Source of the DNA: Mycolicibacterium litorale
Lineage (GTDB): Bacteria; Actinomycetota; Actinomycetes; Mycobacteriales; Mycobacteriaceae
Direction: 5' to 3'
Assembly (NCBI RefSeq): GCF_014218295.1
Contig: NZ_AP023287.1
Coordinates: 3,906,001-3,970,000, forward strand
DNA: 64,000 nt
Positions 26,964 through 38,347 of the stretch are shown here, one piece after another. Position numbers and translations under genes: made by a program. Each line of letters starts with the position of its first letter. Position 1 is the stretch's first letter. The notes beneath the pieces were generated by a model. It ran no database searches. It had not been told where the DNA came from and saw nothing but the letters and a program-made list of their open reading frames with translations.

Positions 26964-28590
26964 CCGCCGATTCCGCGCGTACTCGGTACCCGCCCCGATC
27001 GCGCGTCCAGATCGTGCGGCCCCGCGGTTCGGCACCCATCGCGACGAGTTCGCGTTTGAGGATCTTGTTGGTGGCGGTGCTCGGCAGATCGTCGGCGACC
27101 CACACGTGACGCGGCCACGCCTTCGGGGACAGGTCGCGCTGGGCGGCGAGGAACTCCTCGAACTCCCCGGGCGTGAGCTTCGCGTCGTCCTGCAGGACGA
27201 CGGCCGCCATCACCTGATCGCCGACGAACTCGTCGGGCACCGGGTACACCGCCACCCGGTTGATCGCGGGCAGCCGCAGCAGGATCCGCTCGATCGGCGC
27301 GGCGGTGAGGTTCTCGCCGTCGACCCGCATCCAATCGCCCGTGCGGCCCGCCAGGTAGATCCACCCGTCGGCGTCGCGGTAGGCGAGGTCGCCCGACCAG
27401 TACATGCCGTGCCGCATCCGCTCGTCGGTGGCGCCGGGATCGTTGTAGTACCCGCGGAACAGTCCGCCACCTGCGGTGTTGACCAGCTCCCCCACCGCTG
27501 TGTCGGCGTTGATCAGCGCGCCGTTGTCGTCGAAGCGCGCGACCTCGCATTCGCGCACCGTGTCGGGGTCGTAAATCGCGACGCCGGGGAAACCCTTGCC
27601 GATGGAGCCGTGCGGGCAGTCGTCGGGCCGGGTGATGATGACGGCGGTCTCCGTCGATCCGAAGCCGTCCCACACCGTGCAGCCGAAGCGCTGGCCGAAC
27701 GCCTCGATGTCGCGGTCGGCGGCTTCGTTGCCGAACGCGATACGCAGCGGATTGTCATGGTCGTCGGGTTTCTCGGTGGTCGCGAGGATGTAGGCCAGCG
27801 GTTTACCGACGTAGTTCATGTAGGTGGCGCCGTAGTGGCGGATGTCGGACAGGAAACGCGAGGCCGAGAACGTCGCGGGCGCCATCGTGGCACCGGCCCC
27901 CACGGCGACACTCCAGCCGGCGTAGACGGCGTTGGAGTGGAACAGCGGCATGGCCAGGTAGCACACGTCGGACTCGGTGAGGCCGTAGCGGTCGACGAGT
28001 GCGGTTCCGGCGAACAGCACCATCGCATGCGGAACCTGCACGGCCTTGGGCTCGCCGCTGGTGCCCGAGGTGAAGATCATCATGAAGGTGTCGTCGGCGC
28101 GGACCTCGCGGTGCGGGGTCAACGGCGGAGCGTCGGCCAGCCGCTGCGCCCACGCTGCGCTCGAGGTGTCGAACACCGTGACGCCCGGCAGTTCCAGACC
28201 GTCGATCAGGTCGCGGTTGTCGGCGTTGACCAGCAGGATCTGACAGTCCACCCGCGCGATGTCACGGGCCAGCGCATCGCCCCGCCGGGTGGTGTTGATC
28301 CCGCAGAGCACGTAGCCGCCGAGCGCGGCGGCCGCCAGCGCGGTGAGCATGTCCGGGGTGTTGCCGAGCAGTACGCCGACGTGCAGGGGCCGCGCCGGGT
28401 CGGCGGCGGCGATGACGGCGGCGGCCTGCCGCGACGCATCGGCGATGTGCTCGCGCCACGTCCACGTACGGTCGCCGTAGCGGACCGCCACGGAGTCGGA
28501 ATCGGCGCGCTCGCGCAGTAACCCCTGGAGGGTGTCCGGCACAGCATCCCCCTCGTTCTGAGTGAACAGATTTCCGAATGTGTCTAGCAT
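26944..28590 (-). CDS. Long-chain acyl-CoA synthetase (FadD1-like)
   Basis: The 548-residue ANL-superfamily enzyme has MMIFTSGTSGEPKAVQ (AMP binding), WDGFGSTETAV, YWSGDLAYRDADGW and the C-terminal Lys region STATNKILKRELV. It activates a fatty or related carboxylic acid with CoA through an acyl-adenylate. ATG 28590 is preceded by CAGGAGAAC; the longer extension toward 28878 would run into the divergent tetR promoter. It is divergent from a TetR regulator, which probably controls it; the natural substrate cannot be told from sequence. Confidence 0.9.
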   Translation of the reverse strand: MLDTFGNLFTQNEGDAVPDTLQGLLRERADSDSVAVRYGDRTWTWREHIADASRQAAAVIAAADPARPLHVGVLLGNTPDMLTALAAAALGGYVLCGINTTRRGDALARDIARVDCQILLVNADNRDLIDGLELPGVTVFDTSSAAWAQRLADAPPLTPHREVRADDTFMMIFTSGTSGEPKAVQVPHAMVLFAGTALVDRYGLTESDVCYLAMPLFHSNAVYAGWSVAVGAGATMAPATFSASRFLSDIRHYGATYMNYVGKPLAYILATTEKPDDHDNPLRIAFGNEAADRDIEAFGQRFGCTVWDGFGSTETAVIITRPDDCPHGSIGKGFPGVAIYDPDTVRECEVARFDDNGALINADTAVGELVNTAGGGLFRGYYNDPGATDERMRHGMYWSGDLAYRDADGWIYLAGRTGDWMRVDGENLTAAPIERILLRLPAINRVAVYPVPDEFVGDQVMAAVVLQDDAKLTPGEFEEFLAAQRDLSPKAWPRHVWVADDLPSTATNKILKRELVAMGAEPRGRTIWTRDRGGYRVRAESAVSGTDR

Positions 28591-28684
28591 GTTCTCCTGG
28601 CGTACCGGGCCGGAATGCCTGTAGCAGAATGCATTCGTCGCGGTTGTCCGCGCGGCGAAATGCTCGAAGGAGGAGCCAAGCTTC
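28591..28684. promoter_or_regulatory. Divergent acyl-CoA synthetase / tetR control region
   Basis: This 94-base region contains a perfect 10-bp palindrome GAATGCATTC (28627-28636) and a second partial copy GGAATGC at 28612, which could be a TetR operator. The tetR start has AAGGAGG upstream. Confidence 0.4.
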
Positions 28685-29290
28685 GTGACGGCTACCACGC
28701 CCACGCAGTCGGTGCGCGATCGCTTGATCGATGCGGCCGAATCGTGCCTGCGGGTCAAGGGAATTCGGGCCACGACCGTTTCCGAGGTCGCCGAGGTGGC
28801 CGGGGTGTCCCGCGGCTGGCTGTACCGGCACTTCCCCGACAAGGTGTCGCTGCTGGGTGCGGCGATCGTGCGGCTCAACGAGGCCTACTGGTCCGAGGCC
28901 CATGCACTGCTCGAACGCATCGACGGGTTGGCCGAGCAGATCGCGGCCGGCATCCGGCACGGCAGGATGGCCTACGACGATCCGGGGGCCCTGCTGATGA
29001 AGCTGCGCCTGGAGGAGCCCGAGGAGTTCGCGGCCTGCGCCGGCGCCGGTGTGCAGGGCCTGGTGCCCGACCTCGCGGCCTTCTGGACCCGCTACCTGGA
29101 GGTCGCCCGAGAGCGCGCGGAGATCCATCCCGCCACCGACATCGCCGAGGCGTCCGAATGGGTGGCCCGGTCACTCATCTCGCTCGCGACGGTGCCGGGT
29201 AACACCCTCGATCCCAACGACCCGGTCGCCGTGTTGACCCATGTCCGGCGGTACGTGATGCCCGGGCTCAAGGCCGACCCGGCGGTCTAG
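28685..29290 (+). CDS. TetR-family transcriptional regulator
   Basis: The 201-residue protein has an N-terminal TetR DNA-binding domain: RLIDAAESCLRVKGIRATTV then VAEVAGVSRGWLYRHFPDK. The C-terminal ligand domain is not recognisable. It is divergent from the FadD1-like gene and probably regulates it, a common arrangement for fatty-acid catabolic genes in mycobacteria. GTG 28685 is the first start after the AAGGAGG. Confidence 0.92.
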   Translation: MTATTPTQSVRDRLIDAAESCLRVKGIRATTVSEVAEVAGVSRGWLYRHFPDKVSLLGAAIVRLNEAYWSEAHALLERIDGLAEQIAAGIRHGRMAYDDPGALLMKLRLEEPEEFAACAGAGVQGLVPDLAAFWTRYLEVARERAEIHPATDIAEASEWVARSLISLATVPGNTLDPNDPVAVLTHVRRYVMPGLKADPAV

Positions 29291-29318
29291 CCCGGCGGCA
29301 CGGATCGGCGATACGAGA

Positions 29319-29346
29319 AAGGCCCCCGCCATGCGGCGAGGGCCTT
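29319..29346. terminator. Bidirectional terminator between tetR and rho
   Basis: AAGGCCC..CGCC pairs with GGCG..GGGCCTT around an ATGC loop, with one unpaired base on the right arm. It lies 28 bases after tetR and 13 bases after the rho stop codon. Confidence 0.7.
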
Positions 29347-29359
29347 CCCCGAGGACGGA

Positions 29360-31354
29360 TCAGTCGTTGTCGGACCCGGGTGCGGTCTTGGAGACCTGCA
29401 CCAGGAACTCGTAGTTCGTCTTGGTCTTGCGCAGCTGGCTCATCAGCAGGTCGATGGCCTGGTGACTGTCGAGTCCGGACAGGACGCGACGCAGCTTGTG
29501 CACGATGGCGAACTCGTCGGGCGAGAGCAGCAGCTCGTCCTTGCGGGTGCCGGACGGGTTCACGTCGACCGCCGGGAACACCCGGCGCTCGGCGATCTTG
29601 CGGTCCAGCTTGAGCTCGGCGTTACCGGTGCCCTTGAACTCCTCGAAGATGACGGTGTCACCGGTCGAGCCGGTCTCCACCATCGCGGTCGCGACGATCG
29701 TCAGCGAGCCACCCTCTTCGATGTTGCGCGCGGCACCCAGAAAGCGCTTCGGCGGGTACAGCGCGGTGGAGTCCACACCACCGGACAGGATGCGGCCGGA
29801 TGCCGGCGAGGCGTTGTTGTAGGCACGGCCGAGGCGGGTGATCGAGTCGAGGAGCACCACGACGTCCTTACCCTGTTCCACCAGGCGCTTGGCGCGCTCG
29901 ATGGCCAGTTCGGCGACCGTGGTGTGGTCTGACGGCGGGCGGTCGAAGGTCGAGGCGATGACCTCACCCTTGACCGAGCGCTGCATGTCGGTGACCTCTT
30001 CCGGACGCTCGTCGACGAGCACCACCATCAGGTGGCATTCCGGGTTGTTGCGGGTGATCGCGTTGGCGATGTCCTGCATGATCGTGGTCTTACCGGCCTT
30101 CGGCGGCGACACGATCAGGGCGCGCTGCCCCTTGCCGATCGGCATGATCAGGTCGATGACGCGGGTGGTCAGCTTGTCCGGAGTGGTCTCCAGGCGCAGC
30201 CGCTGGTTCGGGTACAGCGGGGTCAGCTTGCCGAACTCGGGACGCTTCCTGGCGTCCTCGACGGGTCCGCCGTTGACGCTGTCCAGCCGGACCAGCGGGT
30301 TGAACTTCTGGCGCTGATTCGGCTGCTCCCCGTCCTTGGGCACCTTGACGGCGCCGGTGACGGCGTCGCCGCGACGCAGCCCGTTCTTGCGGACCATGTT
30401 CATCGACACGTACACGTCGTTCGGGCCGGGCAGGTAGCCCGAGGTGCGGACGAACGCGTAGTTGTCGAGGACGTCGAGGATGCCCGCGACGGGCTGCACG
30501 ACGTCGTCGTCGCGGATCTCGGTGTCGCCACCGCCGCTCTCGCTGCCACGCTCGCCACGGCGGCGGCGGTCGCGGAACCGGCGTCCGCGGCGGCCACCGC
30601 GGCCGTCACCGTCGTCGTCGGCGTCGGCGTTGCCGCCGGTGTTGCCGCCGTTGCGGTTGCCGCGGTCCTGCTGATCGCCGTCCGACCGCTCGTCGGACTG
30701 GTCGGGCCGCTGCCGGTCCGCCCTGCGCTGCTCGGAACGCTGGTCGGACTTGGGCTGATCGGACTTGGGCTGATCGGACTTGGTGTCCGCCCTGGCCTCG
30801 GCCTTCGGCTGCTCGGCCTGGGGTTGCTCGGCGGCCGGCTGGTCCGCCGGCTTGTCGGCCTTGGTCCGGTTGGGGCGATCGGCCTTCGGCTGCTCGGCAG
30901 GCTGCTCGGCGGGCGCCGCGGCGGTCTCGACCGCCTGGTCGACGGTCTTGACCTCGGCCTTGTCGGCGTTGTCGGCCTTGTCAGCCTTGGCCTCGGCGGC
31001 CCCGGCCTGACGGGATGCGCCACGACGCTCCCGGCGCGGCGGGGTCGCGGCGGCTTTGTCTGCGCCGTCGGCCTTCACGCCGTTGCCGTCGCCGCGCCGC
31101 TCGCGGATCGCGGCGATCAGTTCGCTCTTGCGCATGCCGGAGGCGCCTTCGACGCCGATCTGTCGCGCCAGGGCGCGCAGCTCAGGCAGCACCATCGAGG
31201 TCAGCGAGGCGCGGTTGCCCGACGCGACGTCCGCGGTCGGGGCGGTTTCGGCGGTGGTCGTGGTGACCGCCGCCGGAGAAGATTCGGTGGTCACGATGCT
31301 CGGCAACTCTGTGTGCTCAGCGCTGTCGGCCGTGAAGAGGTCCGTATCGGTCAC
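29360..31354 (-). CDS. rho: Transcription termination factor Rho with actinobacterial insert
   Basis: The 664-residue hexameric RNA helicase has a Rho N-terminal SAP-like domain (about residues 50-90, LPELRALARQIGVEGASGMRKSELI), a very hydrophilic, Lys/Asp/Gln/Arg-rich insert (about 95-270), the cold-shock RNA-binding domain starting DDDVVQPVAGILDVLDNYAFVR, and the ATPase core with the P-loop SPPKAGKTTIM and VVVLLDSITRLGRAYN. The insert carries two exact 15-bp repeats that encode DQPKS units. Long disordered inserts are known in actinobacterial Rho proteins and extend RNA binding. Confidence 0.97.
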   Translation of the reverse strand: MTDTDLFTADSAEHTELPSIVTTESSPAAVTTTTAETAPTADVASGNRASLTSMVLPELRALARQIGVEGASGMRKSELIAAIRERRGDGNGVKADGADKAAATPPRRERRGASRQAGAAEAKADKADNADKAEVKTVDQAVETAAAPAEQPAEQPKADRPNRTKADKPADQPAAEQPQAEQPKAEARADTKSDQPKSDQPKSDQRSEQRRADRQRPDQSDERSDGDQQDRGNRNGGNTGGNADADDDGDGRGGRRGRRFRDRRRRGERGSESGGGDTEIRDDDVVQPVAGILDVLDNYAFVRTSGYLPGPNDVYVSMNMVRKNGLRRGDAVTGAVKVPKDGEQPNQRQKFNPLVRLDSVNGGPVEDARKRPEFGKLTPLYPNQRLRLETTPDKLTTRVIDLIMPIGKGQRALIVSPPKAGKTTIMQDIANAITRNNPECHLMVVLVDERPEEVTDMQRSVKGEVIASTFDRPPSDHTTVAELAIERAKRLVEQGKDVVVLLDSITRLGRAYNNASPASGRILSGGVDSTALYPPKRFLGAARNIEEGGSLTIVATAMVETGSTGDTVIFEEFKGTGNAELKLDRKIAERRVFPAVDVNPSGTRKDELLLSPDEFAIVHKLRRVLSGLDSHQAIDLLMSQLRKTKTNYEFLVQVSKTAPGSDND

Positions 31355-31404
31355 GGATTTCCTTTCTTTCCCCCGCTGATTGCATTGTGCGAGGGCTCAA
31401 ATGT

Positions 31405-31492
31405 CCTCGGCGTTCAGCCGATACGCCGAACGCGGAGGTCCCACCGTCGCCTGTGCGACGGTGATCGCCGGGATTCGCCGTCACAGGGCGAA
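31405..31492 (-). other. Structured rho 5' leader with three consecutive hairpins
   Basis: Three inverted repeats occur within 88 bases: GCGTTC/GAACGC extended by CCTC/GAGG (31405-31438), CACCGTCGC-CTGT-GCGACGGTG perfect with a 4-base loop (31442-31463), and TTCGCC/GGCGAA (31474-31492). All lie in the untranslated leader of rho and may take part in rho autoregulation. Confidence 0.6.
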
Positions 31493-31580
31493 CCGCCGGT
31501 CCACGAGTGAAACACGGGAAAGATGAGGGTCGTCCTAGTGTCGGCGCAGGCAGAGACGCTGCAATTGCTGGACGAGAGCG

Positions 31581-31609
31581 AGAATAACTCGCTTACGTGC
31601 CGGAAGCAA
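31581..31609 (-). promoter_or_regulatory. Candidate rho promoter
   Basis: A -35 TTGCTT (31604-31609) and a -10 TATTCT (31581-31586) are separated by 17 bases. This would give a leader of about 220 bases. No gene lies in the 290 bases between thrB and rho. Confidence 0.55.
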
Positions 31610-31644
31610 GAAACCCGCGCAACTCGCGTGACGCGTGTCAAGCT

Positions 31645-32601
<957 letters not shown>

Positions 32602-33684
32602 TCAGACCAGACCGAGCTCGGCCGCCACGGCCACCGGGTCCACCGCCAGCGGCGTGACCGCGGGCATCCCCTTCAGCGCGGTGTCGGGGTCCTTGAGGCC
32701 GTTGCCGGTGACGGTGCACACCACGGTCGATCCCTTGGCCACCCAGCCGTCCTCGATCGACTTGAGCAGACCGGCGACGCTGGCCGCCGACGCCGGTTCG
32801 ACGAAGACGCCCTCGGTGCGTGCCACCAGGTGGTACGCGGCGAGGATCTCCTCGTCGGTGGCGGCCAGGAAGCGGCCACCGGACTGCTGCTGCGCCTCCA
32901 CCGCCGAGCTCCACGACGCGGGCGCGCCGATGCGGATCGCCGTGGCGATCGTCTCCGGGTTCTTCACCGGCTCACCGGTGACCAGCGGTGCGGCGCCCGC
33001 CGCCTGGGTGCCCAGCATCCGCGGCAGGCGGTCGGACAGCCCGTCGCGGTGGTATTCGGTGTAGCCCTTCCAGTACGCGGTGATGTTGCCCGCGTTGCCG
33101 ACCGGCAGGGCGTGCACGTCCGGTGCCGTGCCCAGCGCGTCGACGATCTCGAACGCCGCGGTCTTCTGCCCCTCGATGCGGTACGGGTTGACCGAGTTCA
33201 CCAGCGCGACGGCCGGGAAGTCCGCGGTCAGCTTGCGGGCGAGTTCCAGGCAGTCGTCGAAGTTGCCGTCGACCTGGATGATCTTGGCGCCGTGCATGAC
33301 GGCCTGGGCGAGCTTGCCCATCGCGATCTTGCCCTGCGGGATCAGCACCGCGCACGTGATGCCCGCGCGCGCCGCGTACGCCGCGGCCGAGGCCGACGTG
33401 TTGCCGGTGGACGCGCACAGCACGGCCTGCTTACCGCTGGCGGCGGACTCGGTGACGGCGACGGTCATCCCGCGGTCCTTGAACGAACCCGTGGGATTGA
33501 GCCCCTCGACCTTGAGATGCACTGTGCAGCCCGTGAATTCGCTCAACCGCTTGGCATGGATCAGCGGGGTGCCGCCCTCGAGCAGGGTGACCGGCGTCCA
33601 GTCGTCACCGACCGGCAACCGGTCGCGGTAGGCCTCGATCAGGCCCGGCCACGGCCGGTGCACCGCATTGACAGGCGTGCTCAT
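32602..33684 (-). CDS. thrC: Threonine synthase
   Basis: The 360-residue PLP enzyme has the Schiff-base Lys in [12 protein letters not shown] and the phosphate loop [13 protein letters not shown]. It converts O-phosphohomoserine to threonine. The start overlaps the thrA stop codon by four bases. Length matches the short actinobacterial class. Confidence 0.96.
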   Translation of the reverse strand: MSTPVNAVHRPWPGLIEAYRDRLPVGDDWTPVTLLEGGTPLIHAKRLSEFTGCTVHLKVEGLNPTGSFKDRGMTVAVTESAASGKQAVLCASTGNTSASAAAYAARAGITCAVLIPQGKIAMGKLAQAVMHGAKIIQVDGNFDDCLELARKLTADFPAVALVNSVNPYRIEGQKTAAFEIVDALGTAPDVHALPVGNAGNITAYWKGYTEYHRDGLSDRLPRMLGTQAAGAAPLVTGEPVKNPETIATAIRIGAPASWSSAVEAQQQSGGRFLAATDEEILAAYHLVARTEGVFVEPASAASVAGLLKSIEDGWVAKGSTVVCTVTGNGLKDPDTALKGMPAVTPLAVDPVAVAAELGLV

Positions 33685-35003
33685 TCGCTTGTTCCTTCCA
33701 TGCGCAGCACGCTGTTGACGCTCTGCACGACATCGAGATCGGCCAGCGCCGAGACGGTTTCAGACAGTGCGGCGTCGGTCGCACGGTGGGTGACGACGAC
33801 GATGCGGGCACCGCAGGGCTGCCCGCCCTCGTCGACCACGCCTTCCTGGCGCACCTCGGCGATGCTGACCTCGCGCTTGGCGAATTCCGCTGCGACCGAG
33901 GACAACACACCTGGGCGGTCGGCGACGTTCATGTTGACGTAGTAGCGGGTCGCGATGTTGCCGATCGGCGACACCGGCAGCTTGGCGTACTTGGACTCCC
34001 GTGGCCCCCGGCCGCCCTGGACGCGGTTGCGCGCGGCCATCACCAGGTCACCCATCACCGCCGATGCGGTCGGCGCCCCGCCTGCGCCCTGGCCGTAGAA
34101 CATCAGCCGGCCCGCGGCCTCCGCCTCGACGACGACGGCGTTGAACGCACCGTTGACCGAGGCGAGCGGATGGGTCAGCGGCACCAGCGCCGGATACACC
34201 CGGGCCGAGACCCGCTGCTGACCGTCGTCGGTGGTCAGTCGCTCGCAGATCGCCAGCAGCTTGATGGTGCACCCCAGCGCGCGGGCGGATTCGAAGTCCT
34301 CGGCCGTCACCCCGGTGATGCCTTCGCGGTACACGTCGTCGGCGGTCACGCGGGTGTGGAACGCGATGGACGCCAGGATCGCGGCCTTGGCCGCGGCGTC
34401 GTAGCCCTCGACGTCGGCGGTCGGGTCCGCCTCGGCGTAACCGAGCGCGCTGGCGTCGGCGAGCGCGCTGCCGTAGTCGGCACCGGTGTCGTTCATCGCC
34501 GACAGGATGTAATTCGTTGTGCCGTTGACGATTCCGGCCACCCGCAGCACACTGTCACCGGCCAGCGACTGGGTCAGTGGGCGAATCACCGGAATGGCGC
34601 CGGCCACCGCGGCCTCGAAGTAGAGGTCCACCCGGGCGGCCTCGGCGGCCTGGGCCAGCTCCCCCGTGGACTGCGCCATCAGCGCCTTGTTGGCGGTCAC
34701 CACCGACTTGCCCTGCTCGAGCGCGGACAGGATCGCCTTGCGGGCCGGTTCCACCGGGCCCATCACCTCGACGACGATGTCGACGTCCTCACGCGACACC
34801 AGTTCCTCGATGTTGTCGGTGAGCAGGTCGGCGGGCACCCCGCGGTCGTCGGCCACCCGGCGCACGCCGACACCGCGCAGCACGAGCGGGGCGCCGACGC
34901 GCGCGGCCAGATCGGGTGCGCTCTGCTCGATGATGCGGACCACTTCGCCGCCCACGTTGCCGAGACCCAGAACTGCTACGCCTACCGGCTTTTCGTTACT
35001 CAT
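33681..35003 (-). CDS. thrA: Homoserine dehydrogenase
   Basis: The 440-residue protein has an N-terminal NAD(P)-binding motif ([19 protein letters not shown]), the catalytic core [14 protein letters not shown] and [15 protein letters not shown], and a C-terminal ACT domain ([24 protein letters not shown]) for threonine feedback. It reduces aspartate semialdehyde. Four-base overlaps at both ends couple it to lysA and thrC. Confidence 0.96.
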   Translation of the reverse strand: MSNEKPVGVAVLGLGNVGGEVVRIIEQSAPDLAARVGAPLVLRGVGVRRVADDRGVPADLLTDNIEELVSREDVDIVVEVMGPVEPARKAILSALEQGKSVVTANKALMAQSTGELAQAAEAARVDLYFEAAVAGAIPVIRPLTQSLAGDSVLRVAGIVNGTTNYILSAMNDTGADYGSALADASALGYAEADPTADVEGYDAAAKAAILASIAFHTRVTADDVYREGITGVTAEDFESARALGCTIKLLAICERLTTDDGQQRVSARVYPALVPLTHPLASVNGAFNAVVVEAEAAGRLMFYGQGAGGAPTASAVMGDLVMAARNRVQGGRGPRESKYAKLPVSPIGNIATRYYVNMNVADRPGVLSSVAAEFAKREVSIAEVRQEGVVDEGGQPCGARIVVVTHRATDAALSETVSALADLDVVQSVNSVLRMEGTSE

Positions 35004-36424
35004 TGACCACTCACTTCCAGACTCAACAGATCGTCGACCGTTTCGCGGCGCAGGATCAGGCGCGCGTTCCCGTCGCGCACCGCCACCACCGCGGGGCGGC
35101 CGATCAGGTTGTAACGGCTCGACATCGAATAGCAGTAGGCGCCGGTGGCGGCCACCCCGAGCAGATCACCCGGTGCCACGTCGTCGGAGATCCACGCATC
35201 ACGCACGACGATGTCGCCACTCTCACAGTGCTTTCCGACGACCCGGCCCAGCGTCGGGTCGGCGTCGCTACCCCGTGACAGCAGCCGCACATCGTATTCG
35301 GCGCCGTAGAGCGAGGTGCGGATGTTGTCGCTCATCCCGCCGTCGACGCTGACGTAGCGCCGATGACGGTCCGACGCGACGGCCACATCCTTGACGGTGC
35401 CGACCTCGTACAGCGTGATCGTGCCCGGTCCGGCGATCGCCCGGCCCGGCTCGACGACGAGTTTCGGCGTGGGCAGGCCGACGGCCGCGGACTCCTCGCG
35501 GACGATCGCGGTCAGCTTGGCGGCGAGGTCGGCGACCGGCGGCGGATCGTCCTGCGGCAGGTAGGAGATGCCGAGGCCGCCGCCGAGGTCGACGGTGGAC
35601 ATCTGTGCGGTCTTGTCGACGCCGAACTCGGCGACGACGTCGCGCAGCAGACCGATCACCCGGTGCGCGGCGATCTCGAAGCCCGCCACGTCGAAGATCT
35701 GGGACCCGATGTGGCTGTGGAGTCCGACCAGCCGCAGGTGGTCGGTCTCGAACACGCGGCGCACCGCGGCCATCGCGGCGCCGCTGGCCAGCGACAGCCC
35801 GAACTTCTGGTCCTCGTGTGCGGTGGAGATGAACTCGTGCGTATGGGCCTCCACACCCACGGTGACCCGGATCAGCACGTCCTGGACCACGCCGGCGGCG
35901 GCGGCGATCTCGTCGAGTCGCTCGATCTCGATCATCGAGTCGACCACCACGTGCCCCACCCCGGACTTCACCGCCAGTGTGAGCTCGTCGATCGACTTGT
36001 TGTTGCCGTGCAGGGCGATCCGCTCCGCGGGGAAGCCGGCGTGCAGGGCTACGGCGAGCTCTCCGCCGCTGGCGACGTCGAGGGCCAGCCCCTCTTCGTC
36101 GATCCACCGCGCCACCTCGGTGCACAGGAACGCCTTGGCGGCGTAACGCACGTACTCGCCACCCCCGAACGCCGCCGACATCTCGCGGCACCGCGAGCGG
36201 AAGTCGTCCTCGTCGATGACGAACACCGGGGTTCCGAACCGGGCGGCGATGTCGGTCACCGCGACACCGGCGACGGACACCACACCGTCGTCGCCGCGAA
36301 CGGCGTTGCGGGGCCACACGTTCGGCGCGATCCGCAGCACCTCGGCGGCGGACGCGGGGCGCTGCGGCGCGCTGCCGTGGTGGATCTCTTCGGCGTGCCG
36401 GGGACCGGCGGGATGCGCGTTCAC
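35000..36424 (-). CDS. lysA: Diaminopimelate decarboxylase
   Basis: The 474-residue PLP enzyme has the Lys in [44 protein letters not shown] and the catalytic [13 protein letters not shown]. It makes lysine from meso-diaminopimelate. GTG 36424 forms a GTGA overlap with the argS stop codon, which fixes the start; the N-terminus is longer than in M. tuberculosis by about 27 residues. Confidence 0.96.
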   Translation of the reverse strand: MNAHPAGPRHAEEIHHGSAPQRPASAAEVLRIAPNVWPRNAVRGDDGVVSVAGVAVTDIAARFGTPVFVIDEDDFRSRCREMSAAFGGGEYVRYAAKAFLCTEVARWIDEEGLALDVASGGELAVALHAGFPAERIALHGNNKSIDELTLAVKSGVGHVVVDSMIEIERLDEIAAAAGVVQDVLIRVTVGVEAHTHEFISTAHEDQKFGLSLASGAAMAAVRRVFETDHLRLVGLHSHIGSQIFDVAGFEIAAHRVIGLLRDVVAEFGVDKTAQMSTVDLGGGLGISYLPQDDPPPVADLAAKLTAIVREESAAVGLPTPKLVVEPGRAIAGPGTITLYEVGTVKDVAVASDRHRRYVSVDGGMSDNIRTSLYGAEYDVRLLSRGSDADPTLGRVVGKHCESGDIVVRDAWISDDVAPGDLLGVAATGAYCYSMSSRYNLIGRPAVVAVRDGNARLILRRETVDDLLSLEVSGQ

Positions 36425-38073
36425 ATCCGCTCCGGGGCGCTCACGCCGAGGATCGCCAGACCGTTGGCGATGACCTGGCGGGTGGCCTGGCACAAGGCGA
36501 GCCGGGCGGCGTGCAGATCGCCCGGTTCCTCGTCACCCTGCGGCAGAACCCGGCAGGAGTCGTAGAACCGGTGGTAGTCGCCGGCGACGTCCTCGAGGTA
36601 GCGGCACACCCGGTGCGGTTCCCGCAGCGCGGCCGCCGCCTGCAGCACCCGCGGGAACTCGCCGAGGTTGCGGATCAGCGTGCCCTCTTTGTCGTGGGTG
36701 AGCAGATCGAGGTGCGCGGTGTCGGCGGTCACGCCGAGGTCGGCCGCGTTGCGCGCCAGCGCCGACAGCCGCGCGTGGGCGTACTGCACGTAGTAGACCG
36801 GGTTCTCGTTGGACGCCGACGACCACAGCGCCAGGTCGATGTCGATCGGGGTGTCCACCGACGAGCGGATCAGCACGTAGCGGGCGGCGTCCACGCCGAT
36901 CGCCTCGACGAGATCGTCGAGGGTGATGACGGTCCCGGCGCGCTTGCTCATCCGCACCGGCTGACCGTCGCGGACCAGGTTGACCATCTGGCCGATCATC
37001 ACCTCGACGGTGTCGGGGTCGTCGCCGAGCGCCGCGGCGGCGGCCTTGAGCCGGGCGATGTAGCCGTGGTGGTCGGCGCCGAGCATGTAGATGCACAGGT
37101 CGAATCCGCGCTGCCGCTTGTCCAGGAAGTAGGCGAGGTCACCGGCGATGTAGGCCGGGTTGCCGTCGCTCTTGATGACGACGCGGTCCTTGTCGTCCCC
37201 GAAATCGGTGGTGCGCAGCCAGGTGGCGCCGTCCTTCTCGTAGATCGCGCCGTTCTCGCGCAGCTTGGCGATCGCCTGCTCGACCCGGCCGCTGGTGTGC
37301 ATCGAGTCCTCGTGGGTGAAGACGTCGAAGTCGGTGCCGAACTCGTGCAGGGAGGTCTTGATGTGGTCGAACATCAAGTCCACGCCGATCGCCCGGAACA
37401 CCTCGCGCATCTGGTCCTCGGGCAGGTCGAGCGCGCCCGGATCCTTGGCGAGCACCTGGGCGGCGATGTCGCCGATGTAGTTGCCGGCGTAGCCGTCCTC
37501 GGGCGTCGGCTCACCCTTGGCCGCGGCGATCAGCGAGCTGACGAAACGGTCGATCTGCGCGCCGTGGTCGTTGAAGTAGTACTCCCGCACCACCTCGGCG
37601 CCCTGTGTGGCCAGCAGCCGGCCCAGGGCGTCACCGACGGCGGCCCAGCGGGTGCCGCCGATGTGGATCGGGCCGGTCGGGTTGGCCGAGACGAATTCGA
37701 GGTTGATGCTGCGCCCGGCCAGGTCGGCGGAATGTCCGTAGCCCTGGCCACCGGAGATGACGTTGGCGACGATCGCGTTCTGGGCGGACGCCTCGAGGCG
37801 CAGGTTGACGAAGCCCGGCCCCGCCACCTCGGCGGAGGCGATGCCGTCGGCGGCGGTCAGCGCCTCGGTCAGCCACCCGGCCAGTTCACGGGGGTTCGCA
37901 CCGACCTTCTTGCCGAGCTGCAGCGCCAGGTTGGTGGCGTAGTCGCCGTGCTCGGGGTTGCGGGGCCGCTCGACCGTGACCGTCGCGGGCAGTGCGGCGG
38001 TGTCGAGGCCGCGCTCGGTCAACACAGCGGTGGCAGTGGTCCTGAGCAGCTCGGCGAGGTCGGCGGGTGTCAC
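36421..38073 (-). CDS. argS: Arginyl-tRNA synthetase
   Basis: The 550-residue class I synthetase has the HIGH-type motif [18 protein letters not shown] and the KMSKS-type motif [10 protein letters not shown], with the ArgRS N-terminal additional domain and an anticodon-binding C-terminal helical domain. It leads the lysine/threonine operon. GTG 38073 has TAGGAT eight bases upstream, compatible with leaderless or very short leader transcription. A tRNA-Arg gene is divergent from it about 100 bases upstream. Confidence 0.97.
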   Translation of the reverse strand: MTPADLAELLRTTATAVLTERGLDTAALPATVTVERPRNPEHGDYATNLALQLGKKVGANPRELAGWLTEALTAADGIASAEVAGPGFVNLRLEASAQNAIVANVISGGQGYGHSADLAGRSINLEFVSANPTGPIHIGGTRWAAVGDALGRLLATQGAEVVREYYFNDHGAQIDRFVSSLIAAAKGEPTPEDGYAGNYIGDIAAQVLAKDPGALDLPEDQMREVFRAIGVDLMFDHIKTSLHEFGTDFDVFTHEDSMHTSGRVEQAIAKLRENGAIYEKDGATWLRTTDFGDDKDRVVIKSDGNPAYIAGDLAYFLDKRQRGFDLCIYMLGADHHGYIARLKAAAAALGDDPDTVEVMIGQMVNLVRDGQPVRMSKRAGTVITLDDLVEAIGVDAARYVLIRSSVDTPIDIDLALWSSASNENPVYYVQYAHARLSALARNAADLGVTADTAHLDLLTHDKEGTLIRNLGEFPRVLQAAAALREPHRVCRYLEDVAGDYHRFYDSCRVLPQGDEEPGDLHAARLALCQATRQVIANGLAILGVSAPERM

Positions 38074-38176
38074 GGGGGTCCATCCTATGGTCTGGGGTGG
38101 TCAGAGCCCGAATCCGTTCCTGCCCGCCGCATGCGTTACGCTGTGCACGCCCAATGGCGCAGTTCCGAAAGAACGC

Positions 38177-38249
38177 GCCCCCGTAGCTCAGGGGATAGAG
38201 CGTCTGCCTCCGGAGCAGAAGGCCGCAGGTTCGAATCCTGCCGGGGGCA
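38177..38249 (+). tRNA. tRNA-Arg (anticodon CCG)
   Basis: A complete 73-base cloverleaf: acceptor GCCCCCG/CGGGGGC, D-arm GCTC/GAGC, anticodon stem TCTGC/GCAGA around CTCCGGA, T-arm GCAGG-TTCGAAT-CCTGC, discriminator A. CCA is not encoded. It reads the CGG codon. Confidence 0.97.
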
Positions 38250-38347
38250 CTCACATCGAGGTCTGCCTGCGGTTAGCTGGCGGGCGGCAGCGAAATGGGT
38301 CGCCGACTCGCGCGCATTCCCGTTGATCAGCGTGTAAAAGTGAGCTG

